Of a DNA stretch of 60,525 nucleotides, positions 1 through 9,424 are shown in pieces (within the stretch, counting starts at the first letter, position 1; the number at the start of each line of letters is the position of its first letter). The translations under genes and the position numbers were made by a program. The stretch lies in contig DATLYY010000005.1 of assembly GCA_035574275.1 (NCBI GenBank), positions 1-60,525 of the forward strand, in the 5' to 3' direction. The notes under the pieces were generated by a model. That model searched no databases, was not told where the DNA came from, and was given only the letters and a program-made list of their open reading frames with translations. The DNA is from Verrucomicrobiia bacterium. Its GTDB lineage: Bacteria > Zixibacteria > MSB-5A5 > DSPP01.

Positions 1-1405
1 CCCCGCCGGTCGCCAAAAGGGTAATCCAGCCCCCCTGGCCGAATTTTTCAATGGAGGTTATGGTCAAAACGGTCAGGCAAAGAAAGAGCCCGATTAAAAA
101 GAGGGCGAGCCGGCGTTTTCCGGACTTCCCTTCCCGGACCCGTTGCCAAGAAAGCCGGCTCATGCCGAGCATGGAAAGGGAGAAAGTCAGAAAGACGTTA
201 ATGCTGTACATGACCACCAAATGGCGGACGTCCCCACGCGTGTAAAGCAGGGCGGCCAGCGACGCAATTCCCATCAGCAGAATGCCATTTTGCACCGTCA
301 GCCGGTCGGAAAGGGAGGCAAATCGGTGGGGCATCCAGGAGTCGATTCCCATGTTGGCCAAAACCCGGGGGCCGCCAAAAAAACCGGCTTGAGCGGCCAC
401 CACGAGAAGCGCGGAGGTGGAAAAGAGGGTCAACATCAAAAAAACCGCCCCACCCGGAATTCCCCGTACCAGATCCCCGAACAAAACGGCATTCAAGGTT
501 TTTCCTTCCACCGGTTCCACATTCCAGAGCAGGTAATTGATCAAAAGGCCGGTGGCGGTGAACGCGAGGGAAGCCCCCATGTAGTTCATCGTTTTTTTCG
601 CGGTTTCCACTCTCGGCTCCCGCATTAGCGTGAGCCCGTTGGAAACCGCCTCGATACCGGTGTACGTTCCGCCTCCGAGTGAATAGGCATGCGCCAACAG
701 CAGAAGCATGCCTCCCATTCCGAGCGTCATGGACCCTTGCTGGAAACCCGTGCTCACCTGCCGCGCCGTTTCAGGCAATTCCGGCGCATGGGCAATAATC
801 CCGCCGATGATTCCAACGACATGGGTGACCACGAATATTAAAAAGACGGGGGTCAAGGGAATCACCGATTCCCGCACGCCGCGCATATTGAGTGTGGTCA
901 TTATCAAAACCAAAAAGATTTCAAGGGGAAGCTTGGCGTTGTGCCAGGCATAGGGCAGAAAGCTGAAGAGCGCGTCTCCGGCAGCGGCCAGCGAAATGGT
1001 GATCGTCAGGATATAATCCACGAGCAAGGCGCAGCCGGAAACCACCCCCAGCTTCTCTCCCAGCAACTTCGTCGCGACCACATATCCACCGCCGCCGCTG
1101 GGGAATTCTTCAATGATTCGTTTGTAAGCAGCCGCAATGATTAAGACGGTCGAAGCCATTAAAGCGGCCAGGATTACCGCCAAATAGCGGTGCTCACCGA
1201 GCGTGCGAAAGGCTTCCTCCGGGCCGTAGGCGGAGGAGGAAAGCCCATCCGCCCCAAATCCCACCCAGGCCAAGAAAGCCACCAGAGAGAGCCGGTGGAA
1301 GATGGCCTTGTCCGTAAGCCGGCGCGGGCCGCCTAAGAGGATGCGTTTAAGCCGCTGGCCAAAAGAAGGACCTTCCCCTCCTGCGCCAGACGGGTCTATT
1401 TCCAT
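1..1405 (-). CDS. APC-superfamily permease (3' end outside window)
   Basis: The minus-strand frame opens at ATG 1403-1405 and stays open to the window edge, giving 468 N-terminal codons. The product is a polytopic membrane protein. A hydrophilic leader of about 35 residues is followed by a first helix with GADGLSSSAYGPEE, then a second conserved element, PSGGGGYVVATKLLG. Both are typical of the KimA/YdaO and amino-acid permease branch of the APC superfamily. It probably moves K+ or an amino acid by cation coupling in the inner membrane; the substrate cannot be read from sequence. The C-terminal part is missing. It is divergent from tsaB, with about 85 bases between the two starts. Confidence 0.85.
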   Translation of the reverse strand, partial: MEIDPSGAGGEGPSFGQRLKRILLGGPRRLTDKAIFHRLSLVAFLAWVGFGADGLSSSAYGPEEAFRTLGEHRYLAVILAALMASTVLIIAAAYKRIIEEFPSGGGGYVVATKLLGEKLGVVSGCALLVDYILTITISLAAAGDALFSFLPYAWHNAKLPLEIFLVLIMTTLNMRGVRESVIPLTPVFLIFVVTHVVGIIGGIIAHAPELPETARQVSTGFQQGSMTLGMGGMLLLLAHAYSLGGGTYTGIEAVSNGLTLMREPRVETAKKTMNYMGASLAFTATGLLINYLLWNVEPVEGKTLNAVLFGDLVRGIPGGAVFLMLTLFSTSALLVVAAQAGFFGGPRVLANMGIDSWMPHRFASLSDRLTVQNGILLMGIASLAALLYTRGDVRHLVVMYSINVFLTFSLSMLGMSRLSWQRVREGKSGKRRLALFLIGLFLCLTVLTITSIEKFGQGGWITLLATGG

Positions 1406-1489
1406 AAGGGGGGGATGGTAGGGGGTGGGCGAAGGTTTGTCAAGGGCGTGCGTGCTTGTTTTTGGCTTCTAAGGAGCTATTTTAGCATT

Positions 1490-2323
1490 GTGAAGGTTTT
1501 AGCCCTCGATTCCTCCGGACTTGTGGTGACTTTGGGTCTGGCCGACGGCCGGAAGATTTTAGCCGAGAGCCGGTTTGCCGCCGGAAGTAAAACAGTCGGG
1601 CTTTTAACGCCGGAGATTCAGAAACTTCTTGCCGAAACGGGAATCAGCCCGGCGAATTTGGACGGTTTTGCCCTCGGCTCGGGGCCGGGCAGCTTCACCG
1701 GCCTTAAAGTCGGCTTTGCCGCCATATTCGGTTTGGCCTTTAACGGCGATAAACCGATTTGGACTTTTCCGTCACTCAAACTGACCGCGCTTGGGCTGGC
1801 ACTTGCAGCGGAGTTCAAAAAAGGGCTCTCCGCCGCCGACTCCCGGGCAATCCAGCCGGCTTTTAAACCTGATGCGGGCGGGATGCATCTTGGTTTCGGT
1901 CAAGGGTCGAAAAGCGCCTCCAAGGATATGGATGCTCCGGCCGGGCACTCCAAGAATGCGATGAATAAAGTTTTAGTGTTGACGGGGGCGAAAAAAGGGT
2001 ATTTTTACCGTGGCATGTTCGTTTGGGCCGAAAATGGTCTGGAGGAAGCGGAGCCGCTCGCCGCACAAAAAATTGAGGAGTTGATCTGGCCGGAGGAACC
2101 GGTCTGGGTGACCGGCTCCGCTTTCGAAACGGAGCGGGTGGAGGTGACGGGGCGGGTACGTCCGGAAGACCGGGCGGCGGCCAAAGAATTCTGGCATCCT
2201 TCGGCCGGGCTCCTGGCCCAGATGGCGGCTGCCGGCAGGCTCGGAAACCCGGCCGGCAAGGAGGACGTTTTGGAACCGATTTTTTTGAAATCGTTCGAGA
2301 CCAAATTCAAGGAGTTCGCGTAG
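1490..2323 (+). CDS. tsaB: TsaB, tRNA threonylcarbamoyladenosine biosynthesis subunit
   Basis: TsaB is an inactive ASKHA-fold partner of TsaD in the complex that puts t6A on A37 of ANN-decoding tRNAs. The start is taken as GTG 1490, because the family begins at VKVLALDSS; AAGGAG lies upstream at 1471-1476, somewhat far. An ATG-like upstream extension from 1415 is open but not family-like. The signature GSGPGSFTGLKVG is at residues 63-75. Residues of roughly 110-150 form a Gly/Ser/Ala-rich insertion absent from typical TsaB, just before LTGAKKGYFYRG, where other TsaBs have a DAR-type strand. Its stop is 4 bases before rimI, a common bacterial pairing. Confidence 0.9.
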   Translation: MKVLALDSSGLVVTLGLADGRKILAESRFAAGSKTVGLLTPEIQKLLAETGISPANLDGFALGSGPGSFTGLKVGFAAIFGLAFNGDKPIWTFPSLKLTALGLALAAEFKKGLSAADSRAIQPAFKPDAGGMHLGFGQGSKSASKDMDAPAGHSKNAMNKVLVLTGAKKGYFYRGMFVWAENGLEEAEPLAAQKIEELIWPEEPVWVTGSAFETERVEVTGRVRPEDRAAAKEFWHPSAGLLAQMAAAGRLGNPAGKEDVLEPIFLKSFETKFKEFA

Positions 2324-2327
2324 CAAG

Positions 2328-2864
2328 ATGCCGCAAGTGAAAGAACCGAAAACCGGAGGTCTAATTCGCGTCGAGCGAATGGCGGTGACGGATCTGGATG
2401 AAATAGTCCGGCTGGAAAGGGAATCGTTTACCGATCCCTGGCCCAGGAAGGCGTTTGAGATTCAGTTGGGGGACGGTTCTTCCATAATGCTGGCAGCCCG
2501 CATGGCGGATTCGGGAGGCGGCGAGCTTGCGGGCTATTTGTGCGCCTATCTGATTTTCGAGGAACTGCAACTAGCCAGCGTGGCGGTGAAGGAAAATTTT
2601 AGACGGCAAGGGATTGCCCGCCGGTTGATACTCGAGATGATCCGGCAGGGACGGGAAGGGGGCGCCAAGGAAGTCTGGCTGGACGTGCGGGAGTCGAACG
2701 CGGCCGCACGCCGGTTGTATGACGAGCTTGGTTTCCGGGAAGTGTACCGCCGTAAAAACTATTACCGCAAACCGAAGGAAGATGCCTTGGTGCTGTTCCG
2801 GCCGGTGGCGGCGGTCCTTTTGCGCCCGCCCGGTCCGTCCGTCAAAGCGGGATTGCGGGGATAA
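2328..2864 (+). CDS. rimI: RimI, ribosomal protein alanine N-acetyltransferase
   Basis: This is a 178-residue GNAT-fold enzyme that transfers acetyl from acetyl-CoA to a protein N-terminus; RimI in E. coli modifies ribosomal protein S18. RimI-like landmarks are ESFTDPWPRKAFE at residues 32-44, the acetyl-CoA pyrophosphate-binding RRQGIA at 92-97, and LDVRESNAAARRLYDELGF at 118-136. It follows tsaB by 4 bases and precedes accD by 2, so all are probably co-transcribed. About 30 residues after the usual GNAT end (Pro/Arg-rich) look dispensable. Confidence 0.88.
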   Translation: MPQVKEPKTGGLIRVERMAVTDLDEIVRLERESFTDPWPRKAFEIQLGDGSSIMLAARMADSGGGELAGYLCAYLIFEELQLASVAVKENFRRQGIARRLILEMIRQGREGGAKEVWLDVRESNAAARRLYDELGFREVYRRKNYYRKPKEDALVLFRPVAAVLLRPPGPSVKAGLRG

Positions 2865-2866
2865 AA

Positions 2867-3724
<858 letters not shown>

Positions 3725-3760
3725 CTTTCCCGCCGTTGGGATTTGGACCATCCCGATACG

Positions 3761-5074
3761 ATGACTTCGAGCGCGATAAAATTTATTTTTGACCTGGAGC
3801 TTTTCGGCATCAAGCTGGGGCTGGATAACATCCGGGCTCTCTCTGAGTTTTTAGGCAACCCCCAAAATCGGTATCCGGTTGTACACCTCGCCGGCACCAA
3901 CGGCAAGGGTTCCACGGCGGCCATTTTGGAGTCGATGCTTCTTGCGGCCGGTTACAAAGTCGGGCTGTACACTTCACCCCATCTGGTCCGTTTCAACGAG
4001 CGGGTGAGAGTGAATCGCGAAGAAATTCCGAATGCATTTATTGAGGGTTTTATTGGACCGCTTCGCCCCGAAATAGAAAAACATAGAGCAACTTTTTTTG
4101 AAGCGACCACGGCGCTGGCTTTTCAATACTTTGCTGATCAGAAAGCGGATATCGCGGTCATCGAGACCGGCCTCGGCGGGCGGTTGGATGCGACGAACGT
4201 CGTTTCACCGGTGCTCTCGGTCATTACCAGCATCGACAAGGACCATACCGACCGGCTGGGTAAAAGTTTGGCTAAAATCGCATTCGAAAAAGCGGGCATT
4301 ATCAAACCGGAAAGACCCGTTGTGGTCGGAAACTTGAAAAGCGCCGCTTTTCGGGTTGTTGCAGAAACGGCTGAAAGGAAAGGGGCGCCCTTGACCGTAG
4401 CCGCCGAGCGTGCGCCGGTCAAATTGCTGAAGTCCGATTGGTCGGGAAGCCGCTTCCGGGTGGCTGAAGATTTCAGTCCAAGCGGAGAACTTTTTTTGAA
4501 CCTGGCCGGGCGGTATCAAGGGGAAAATCTTTCGGTTGCCCTGACCGCTGTCGAGCTTCTGCGCAAACACAGTTTTTCGATACCGCCCGAAGCCTGTGAA
4601 GCGGGAGCCCGATCGGTATTTTGGCCGGCCCGGCTGGAGCTGATTTCCAAGGAGCCGCCGGTGGTTCTGGACGTGGCCCACAACGCCGCCGCCGCCGCCC
4701 GGCTGGCCGGGTCTCTCCGCCGGCTCTGGCCGGGAAAAGTGGTTTTCGTTTTGGGGATTTTGGCAGACAAGGATTACCATCGCTTCCTTTTGGCCTTGAA
4801 ACCGCTGGCCAAATATTTTTACTTCGTCCGGCCGGATTCCAAGCGGGCGCTTGAGCCGGGGATTTTATCCAAGGCCATCGGGGACAGTATTCCCCATGAG
4901 ATTGTTGAAAAGCCGGCGGATGCGCTTTGGAAAGCGTATGCCTTGCTTGGACCTGGGGAGCTTTTGACGGTGACCGGCTCGCACTACGTGGTCGGGGAGA
5001 TTCTGGAGGCCTGGCGAACCTCCGGGCGGGAATATCCTTTTGTCCGGGAACAAGAGCCGGTTATATTGGGTTGA
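3761..5074 (+). CDS. folC: Folylpolyglutamate synthase / dihydrofolate synthase
   Basis: FolC ligates glutamate to dihydropteroate and/or polyglutamylates tetrahydrofolate in the cytoplasm, using ATP. From ATG 3761 the protein has 437 residues. An in-frame TTG at 3743 would add six residues; neither start has a clear ribosome site. The Mur-ligase P-loop GTNGKGST is at residues 45-52. Further conserved elements are IETGLGGRLDATN, DHTDRLG and the C-terminal domain's DVAHN. It lies 36 bases after accD on the same strand. Confidence 0.93.
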   Translation: MTSSAIKFIFDLELFGIKLGLDNIRALSEFLGNPQNRYPVVHLAGTNGKGSTAAILESMLLAAGYKVGLYTSPHLVRFNERVRVNREEIPNAFIEGFIGPLRPEIEKHRATFFEATTALAFQYFADQKADIAVIETGLGGRLDATNVVSPVLSVITSIDKDHTDRLGKSLAKIAFEKAGIIKPERPVVVGNLKSAAFRVVAETAERKGAPLTVAAERAPVKLLKSDWSGSRFRVAEDFSPSGELFLNLAGRYQGENLSVALTAVELLRKHSFSIPPEACEAGARSVFWPARLELISKEPPVVLDVAHNAAAAARLAGSLRRLWPGKVVFVLGILADKDYHRFLLALKPLAKYFYFVRPDSKRALEPGILSKAIGDSIPHEIVEKPADALWKAYALLGPGELLTVTGSHYVVGEILEAWRTSGREYPFVREQEPVILG

Positions 5075-5100
5075 TAATGCAAGTAGAATGGAGGCAATGA

Positions 5101-5424
5101 ATGAAACCGATGGAAGTTACCGACGCCACTTTTGAAGCGGAAGTTTTGCGGGCCAAGGAACCGGTCTTGGTTGATTTTTGGGCCGTCTGGTGCGGCCCCT
5201 GCCGGGCGGTGGCGCCGATTGTGGACGAACTGGCCAAAGAATACAACGGCAAGCTGAAGGTGGTCAAAGTGGATGTGGATGCCAACGTCGAGACCGCTTC
5301 ACGCTACAATATCCTTTCGATTCCGACTCTTTTGATTTTCAAAGACGGCAAGCCGGTGGAGCAGGTGGTGGGGGCGGCGCCCAAGAAGATGTTTGTGGAC
5401 AAGCTGTCCAAAGTGCTGGCCTAA
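5101..5424 (+). CDS. trxA: Thioredoxin
   Basis: A 107-residue cytoplasmic disulfide reductase. The active site is WCGPC with cysteines 31 and 34, inside [11 protein letters not shown]. The cis-proline segment [11 protein letters not shown] follows. The common WAxWCGPC Ala/Glu position is Val here, which is tolerated. ATG 5101 has GGAGG at 5090-5094. The gene is complete and could be read with the upstream folC transcript. Confidence 0.95.
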   Translation: MKPMEVTDATFEAEVLRAKEPVLVDFWAVWCGPCRAVAPIVDELAKEYNGKLKVVKVDVDANVETASRYNILSIPTLLIFKDGKPVEQVVGAAPKKMFVDKLSKVLA

Positions 5425-5502
5425 GGCGAATTTTTTCGAAAGGGGAATTAAAACTGATGCGGCTGCTCCAGTAAACCGGGGCGGCCGTTTTGACAACCGA
5501 AT

Positions 5503-5940
5503 ATGACTCTTGTCTCCCCCAACGGCCGGTGGAGAAACCCTTCCGATGACGAAATTGTCCACTTCTTGAAGGCGGCCAAACGAATCGCCATCGTCGGGCT
5601 TTCCTCCAACCCGGCCCGCCCCAGCAACGAAGTGGCCCGGTTTCTTTTATCCAAGGGATATGAAATCGTCCCGGTCAATCCGCAGGAGACCGAAGTTTTG
5701 GGGCTGAAGGCGTATCCCGATTTGCGCTCGGTTCCCGGCGTCATTGATTTGGTTGATTGCTTCCGCCGTTCGGAAGCGGTCGGAGAAACGATTGACGAGG
5801 GGCTATCACTCGGCATCAAAAACTTCTGGCTGCAGGAAAGGATTCGGGACGAAGGCCGCGGTTTAGTCATCCGTCAAAAGTGGGGTTTTATCATAATGGA
5901 CCGCTGCATTGCCAAAGAATACGCCCGCTTGATGAAGTAA
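5503..5940 (+). CDS. CoA-binding domain protein (YccU type)
   Basis: A 145-residue single-domain protein with a Rossmann-like CoA-binding fold, related to the N-terminal domain of succinyl-CoA synthetase alpha. The glycine/serine loop VGLSSNPARPS is at residues 31-41, followed by KGYEIVPVNP and YPDLRSVPG. Proteins of this family have no settled biochemical role; they are thought to bind CoA or acyl-CoA. It is flanked by trxA and mgsA on the same strand. Confidence 0.85.
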   Translation: MTLVSPNGRWRNPSDDEIVHFLKAAKRIAIVGLSSNPARPSNEVARFLLSKGYEIVPVNPQETEVLGLKAYPDLRSVPGVIDLVDCFRRSEAVGETIDEGLSLGIKNFWLQERIRDEGRGLVIRQKWGFIIMDRCIAKEYARLMK

Positions 5941-6062
5941 CCGGTCAATTTGCCATCCCATCTGAGACTTGTTTGATTATGGAGACCCTTTAGACCTCCA
6001 ACGGGTTTTTCTTGCTTTTCGCCAGAAAAATTCGGTTGTTGCTCTTGTAAAAGGAGAACGGA

Positions 6063-6530
6063 ATGGCGCACAAAAAAATTTTTATGCAGCCCCGAAAAAA
6101 AATCGCCCTGGTGGCCCACGACAACAGGAAAGAACATCTGCTTGAATGGGCCCGCTTTAACAAAGGGTCGCTTTCCCATCACCAACTTTTCGCCACCGGC
6201 ACCACCGGCAAGCTTGTTGAAGAGGAACTCGGTCTCAAGGTCATCAAGCTCCAAAGCGGCCCCTTGGGGGGCGACCAGCAGGTGGGAGCCAAAATCGCCG
6301 AGGGAGAAATCGACTTTCTCATCTTCTTTTGGGACCCCTTGGAGCCGCACCCGCATGACCCGGACGTAAAGGCGCTTTTGCGCATCGCTGTGGTCTGGAA
6401 CATTCCCGTTGCCTGCGATCGCGCCACGGCCGATTTTATGATTTCCTCCCCGTTAATGTCCGTTGAATATGAACGGCTTTTGCCGGATTACGAGGGGTAT
6501 CTCGAGAGAATGAAGGCGGAAAAACGTTAG
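6063..6530 (+). CDS. mgsA: Methylglyoxal synthase
   Basis: MgsA converts dihydroxyacetone phosphate to methylglyoxal and phosphate, a bypass that relieves sugar-phosphate stress. All E. coli catalytic positions are kept, even with the same numbers: His19, Asp20, Asp71 (in [12 protein letters not shown]), Asp91, His98 and Asp101. The phosphate loop GTTG is at 46-49. The start has AAAGGAG about 7 bases upstream. It ends 11 bases from the convergent MFS gene. Confidence 0.95.
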   Translation: MAHKKIFMQPRKKIALVAHDNRKEHLLEWARFNKGSLSHHQLFATGTTGKLVEEELGLKVIKLQSGPLGGDQQVGAKIAEGEIDFLIFFWDPLEPHPHDPDVKALLRIAVVWNIPVACDRATADFMISSPLMSVEYERLLPDYEGYLERMKAEKR

Positions 6531-6541
6531 TAAGCGGTGCG

Positions 6542-7879
6542 CTATTCCTTCGGCGGGGTGGCCATGCCGGTTGCCGCCCGCAGCCCCTCCGCGATTTCCG
6601 GGATGATCCCCTTTTTGGCATAAACCGGGCGCACCATTTGCCGCCAAGAGGGGAGATGGCGGGCGAAAAGCAAAGCTCCCAGGATGCAGCAAAGCCCGCC
6701 AATCAGCAAAGTAGAGGGGGCGCCGATTTGGCCGGCGAGGCTCCCGGCGAGCAAGCTGCCGAACGGCATCATTCCCATAAAGGCGGTGGCGTATAAGCTT
6801 ATCACCCGTCCCCGCTTGTCGTCATCCGCCAGCGTCTGCAAAACAGTGTTGCTGGAAGCCATCTGCACCATCATTCCGAAACCAGTCAGAACCATCGCGA
6901 AAAGCGAAAGCCAAAGAATCTTTGAAAAGGAGAAAATGACAATCCCGGCGCCGAAAAGTCCCGCCGAAAGGGCAATTATCTTTCCCAATCCCCGGACGTT
7001 TTTGCGGGAGGCCAAAAAAAGCGCCCCGCTCAAAGCCCCCAGCCCCACGGCGCTCATCAAAAACCCCTGCGTGTGCGAGCCGCCGTGCAAAATGTCGCGC
7101 GCAAAAACCGGCATCAAGGTGGAATAAGGAATCCCCATCACGCTGGCCAGAGCCACCAAAAACAAGACCGAGCGGATCGGAGTGAAGGTAAAAGCGTAGC
7201 GGAGCCCTTCCCTCAAGCCGTGAAGCGAATTGGTTTGCTGTCCGGCCATTTTTTGCGGCTGGAGGCGCATCGCCAAAAGAGCCGCCAGAACCGCCAGAAA
7301 ACTTAAAGCATTCAGAAGAAAACAGACCCCTTCGCCGGCCAGCGCAATTACAACTCCGGCAATCGACGGTCCAATCAACCGGGCGGCGTTGAACATCGAG
7401 GAATTTAAGGCAATGGCATTCCCCAAGTCCTGCCGGTTTTCAATCATATCCAAAAGAAAGGCCTGGCGGGTGGGGATGTCGAAGGCATTGATACTACCAA
7501 TGAAAATTCCCAACGCAATGATATGCCAGACCTGAATGTTTTCGGTTAAAACGAGGAGAGCCAAGGTCAGAGCTTGCAGCATCGATAGAATCTGTGTGAC
7601 GAGCAAAACCCGATGCCTGTTGGCCCGATCGGCCAACACCCCGCCGAAAGGTGTCAGAATAAAAGCCGGTATTTGGTTGGAAAAACCGACTACGCCGAGC
7701 ATAAAGGCAGAGTCGGTCAGCCGGTAAACCAGCCAAGTCATGGCGGTTTGCTGCATCCAAGTGCCAATCAGCGAAATCCCCTGCCCGGCGAAAAAGAGGC
7801 GATAGTTGCGGTACCCCAACCCGCGCAGCAAAAACTTGACGCTGAATGTGAGATTCGATGAACTTTCGTCCGGTTTCAT
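6542..7879 (-). CDS. MFS efflux transporter (EntS-like)
   Basis: A 445-residue protein with about twelve hydrophobic helices. It begins with LGYRNYRLFFAGQGISLIGTWMQ, and after TM2 has the loop-2/3 motif GGVLADRANRHRVL typical of the major facilitator superfamily. The N-terminus and the TWMQQTA stretch match the EntS / macrolide-efflux-like exporter group. It probably exports a small hydrophobic compound by proton antiport; the substrate is unknown. It is a single gene, convergent with mgsA. Confidence 0.85.
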   Translation of the reverse strand: MKPDESSSNLTFSVKFLLRGLGYRNYRLFFAGQGISLIGTWMQQTAMTWLVYRLTDSAFMLGVVGFSNQIPAFILTPFGGVLADRANRHRVLLVTQILSMLQALTLALLVLTENIQVWHIIALGIFIGSINAFDIPTRQAFLLDMIENRQDLGNAIALNSSMFNAARLIGPSIAGVVIALAGEGVCFLLNALSFLAVLAALLAMRLQPQKMAGQQTNSLHGLREGLRYAFTFTPIRSVLFLVALASVMGIPYSTLMPVFARDILHGGSHTQGFLMSAVGLGALSGALFLASRKNVRGLGKIIALSAGLFGAGIVIFSFSKILWLSLFAMVLTGFGMMVQMASSNTVLQTLADDDKRGRVISLYATAFMGMMPFGSLLAGSLAGQIGAPSTLLIGGLCCILGALLFARHLPSWRQMVRPVYAKKGIIPEIAEGLRAATGMATPPKE

Positions 7880-8052
7880 CCTTTTTTTGCTCGCCGGCTT
7901 GGCATCAAATTTTTGATGATACCCTTTTTCGCTTGGAAATCAAGAATTGGATTGCTTTGCCTTGACAAAGCTTGCACCAGCCGGTAACTTCGCCACTTCC
8001 CGGTTGAAACAGAGAGCGGCTCTTTCTGTTTTTGTGGGATCAACGAGAGCAT

Positions 8053-8463
8053 ATGAAAGCCACGGTTGTCTGGAAGGAGAAAATCGCTTTTCTGGGGAAA
8101 AGCGAGTCCGGCCATACCGTCCGGATGGACTCGGCGGTGGAGAAGGGAGGGGATAATTCAGGCCCCAGCCCGATGGAATTGATGCTAATTTCGCTCGGGG
8201 GATGCACGGGAATGGATGTGGTCGCCTTCCTCAAGAAACGGAGGGTGGAGCCGGCAGGGCTGGAAATCGAAATAGAGGCGGAACGGGCCAAGGAGCATCC
8301 CCAGGTTTATACCAAAGCCACCATCCTGTACAAAATCAAAGGGGAAGGAATAAAGGAAAGCGACGTGAAATGGGCCGTGGAGCTTTCCCAAAACAAGTAC
8401 TGTTCGGTCACCGCCATGTTCGCTCAAACGGCCAAAATCGACTTCCGCTGGAAGATAAACTGA
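8053..8463 (+). CDS. OsmC/Ohr family peroxidase-like protein
   Basis: 136 residues from ATG 8053. OsmC-fold dimers reduce organic hydroperoxides using two cysteines; both are present: Cys51 in LISLGGCTGMDV and Cys117 in SQNKYCSVTAM. The order fits the general OsmC (YhfA-like) subgroup better than Ohr. The preceding 170-base gap to the divergent MFS start presumably holds its promoter, but no strong boxes were seen. Confidence 0.9.
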   Translation: MKATVVWKEKIAFLGKSESGHTVRMDSAVEKGGDNSGPSPMELMLISLGGCTGMDVVAFLKKRRVEPAGLEIEIEAERAKEHPQVYTKATILYKIKGEGIKESDVKWAVELSQNKYCSVTAMFAQTAKIDFRWKIN

Positions 8464-8567
8464 CCGGCCTTTGCACGGCGGAGCTCCTCCGGTCTCCAAA
8501 AATTACGGCGCAAAATAACCGAATTTTTTGCTTGATTGAAGGGGATTTTAGCTTAGCTTAAGGCAGT

Positions 8568-9401
8568 ATGCGTTCGGAACGCTACATCGAGCCCTTGCAA
8601 CGCCCTTCCTGGCCGGTTTACGGCGGGCTGACCCCCGCCGTCCGCAATCTTTTGCTGGCCAACGGGATCGTCTTTCTCCTTCAATTGATTGTACGCTCCG
8701 GCTGGCTGGTGCAGTATTTCGGACTCACCCCCACTTTGGTTCATCAAAAGCTTTATTTCTGGCAGTTGGGTACCTACATGTTTTTGCACGGCGATTTTTT
8801 CCATATCCTTTTCAATATGTTCACCCTCTGGATGTTCGGGCAGGATTTGGAGCGGGATTGGGGCACGCGATACTTCTACAAGTTCTATTTCGTCTGCGGC
8901 ATCGGCGCCGGGCTTTTCACCTTGGGGCTTACTTGGAACTCATCCGCGGCCACCATTGGAGCTTCCGGGGCGCTTTTCGGCATTCTGGCGGCATTCGGGC
9001 TTCTGTATCCCAACCGCATTATTTACCTCTGGTTCCTGGTGCCGGTCAAGGCGAAATATCTGGTGTTATTTTTCGGTTTTTTTGCTCTTTTGGCCTCCTT
9101 TCAGCACACCTCCGACGGCATCGGCCACATCACCCATCTGGGGGGGCTTCTGGTCGGCTGGGTCTATTTAAAGCGGGGCCGTTCCTTAAAATGGATTACA
9201 GATTTCGGCCGCAGCTTCCGATATAAACTAAAGGAGCGGAAGTACTACCGGGAAGAGGCCGAGCGAAGGGCGCTTCTGGCTTCCGCCGATGAGGTTTTAG
9301 ACCGTATCAAGCAAGTAGGGGGATACCATAAACTTTCTCGCCGGGACAAAAAGATTTTGGAAAAAGCCAGCCAACTTCTGGGAGAGCGGGACAACGAATA
9401 A
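8568..9401 (+). CDS. Rhomboid-family intramembrane serine protease
   Basis: A 277-residue polytopic protein that should cleave membrane-spanning substrates within the bilayer. The catalytic serine is Ser133 in GASGALFG, and the catalytic histidine is probably His190 in THLGGLLVG. The oxyanion/structural HGDFFHILFN segment is at residues 74-83. About six helices are followed by a charged cytoplasmic tail (residues 200-277), with a segment common in bacterial rhomboids that precedes DKKILEKASQLL. Eight bases separate its stop from the extended start region of the response regulator. Confidence 0.92.
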   Translation: MRSERYIEPLQRPSWPVYGGLTPAVRNLLLANGIVFLLQLIVRSGWLVQYFGLTPTLVHQKLYFWQLGTYMFLHGDFFHILFNMFTLWMFGQDLERDWGTRYFYKFYFVCGIGAGLFTLGLTWNSSAATIGASGALFGILAAFGLLYPNRIIYLWFLVPVKAKYLVLFFGFFALLASFQHTSDGIGHITHLGGLLVGWVYLKRGRSLKWITDFGRSFRYKLKERKYYREEAERRALLASADEVLDRIKQVGGYHKLSRRDKKILEKASQLLGERDNE

Positions 9402-9424
9402 ACCTTGGATTGCAGGGGAGGGGA

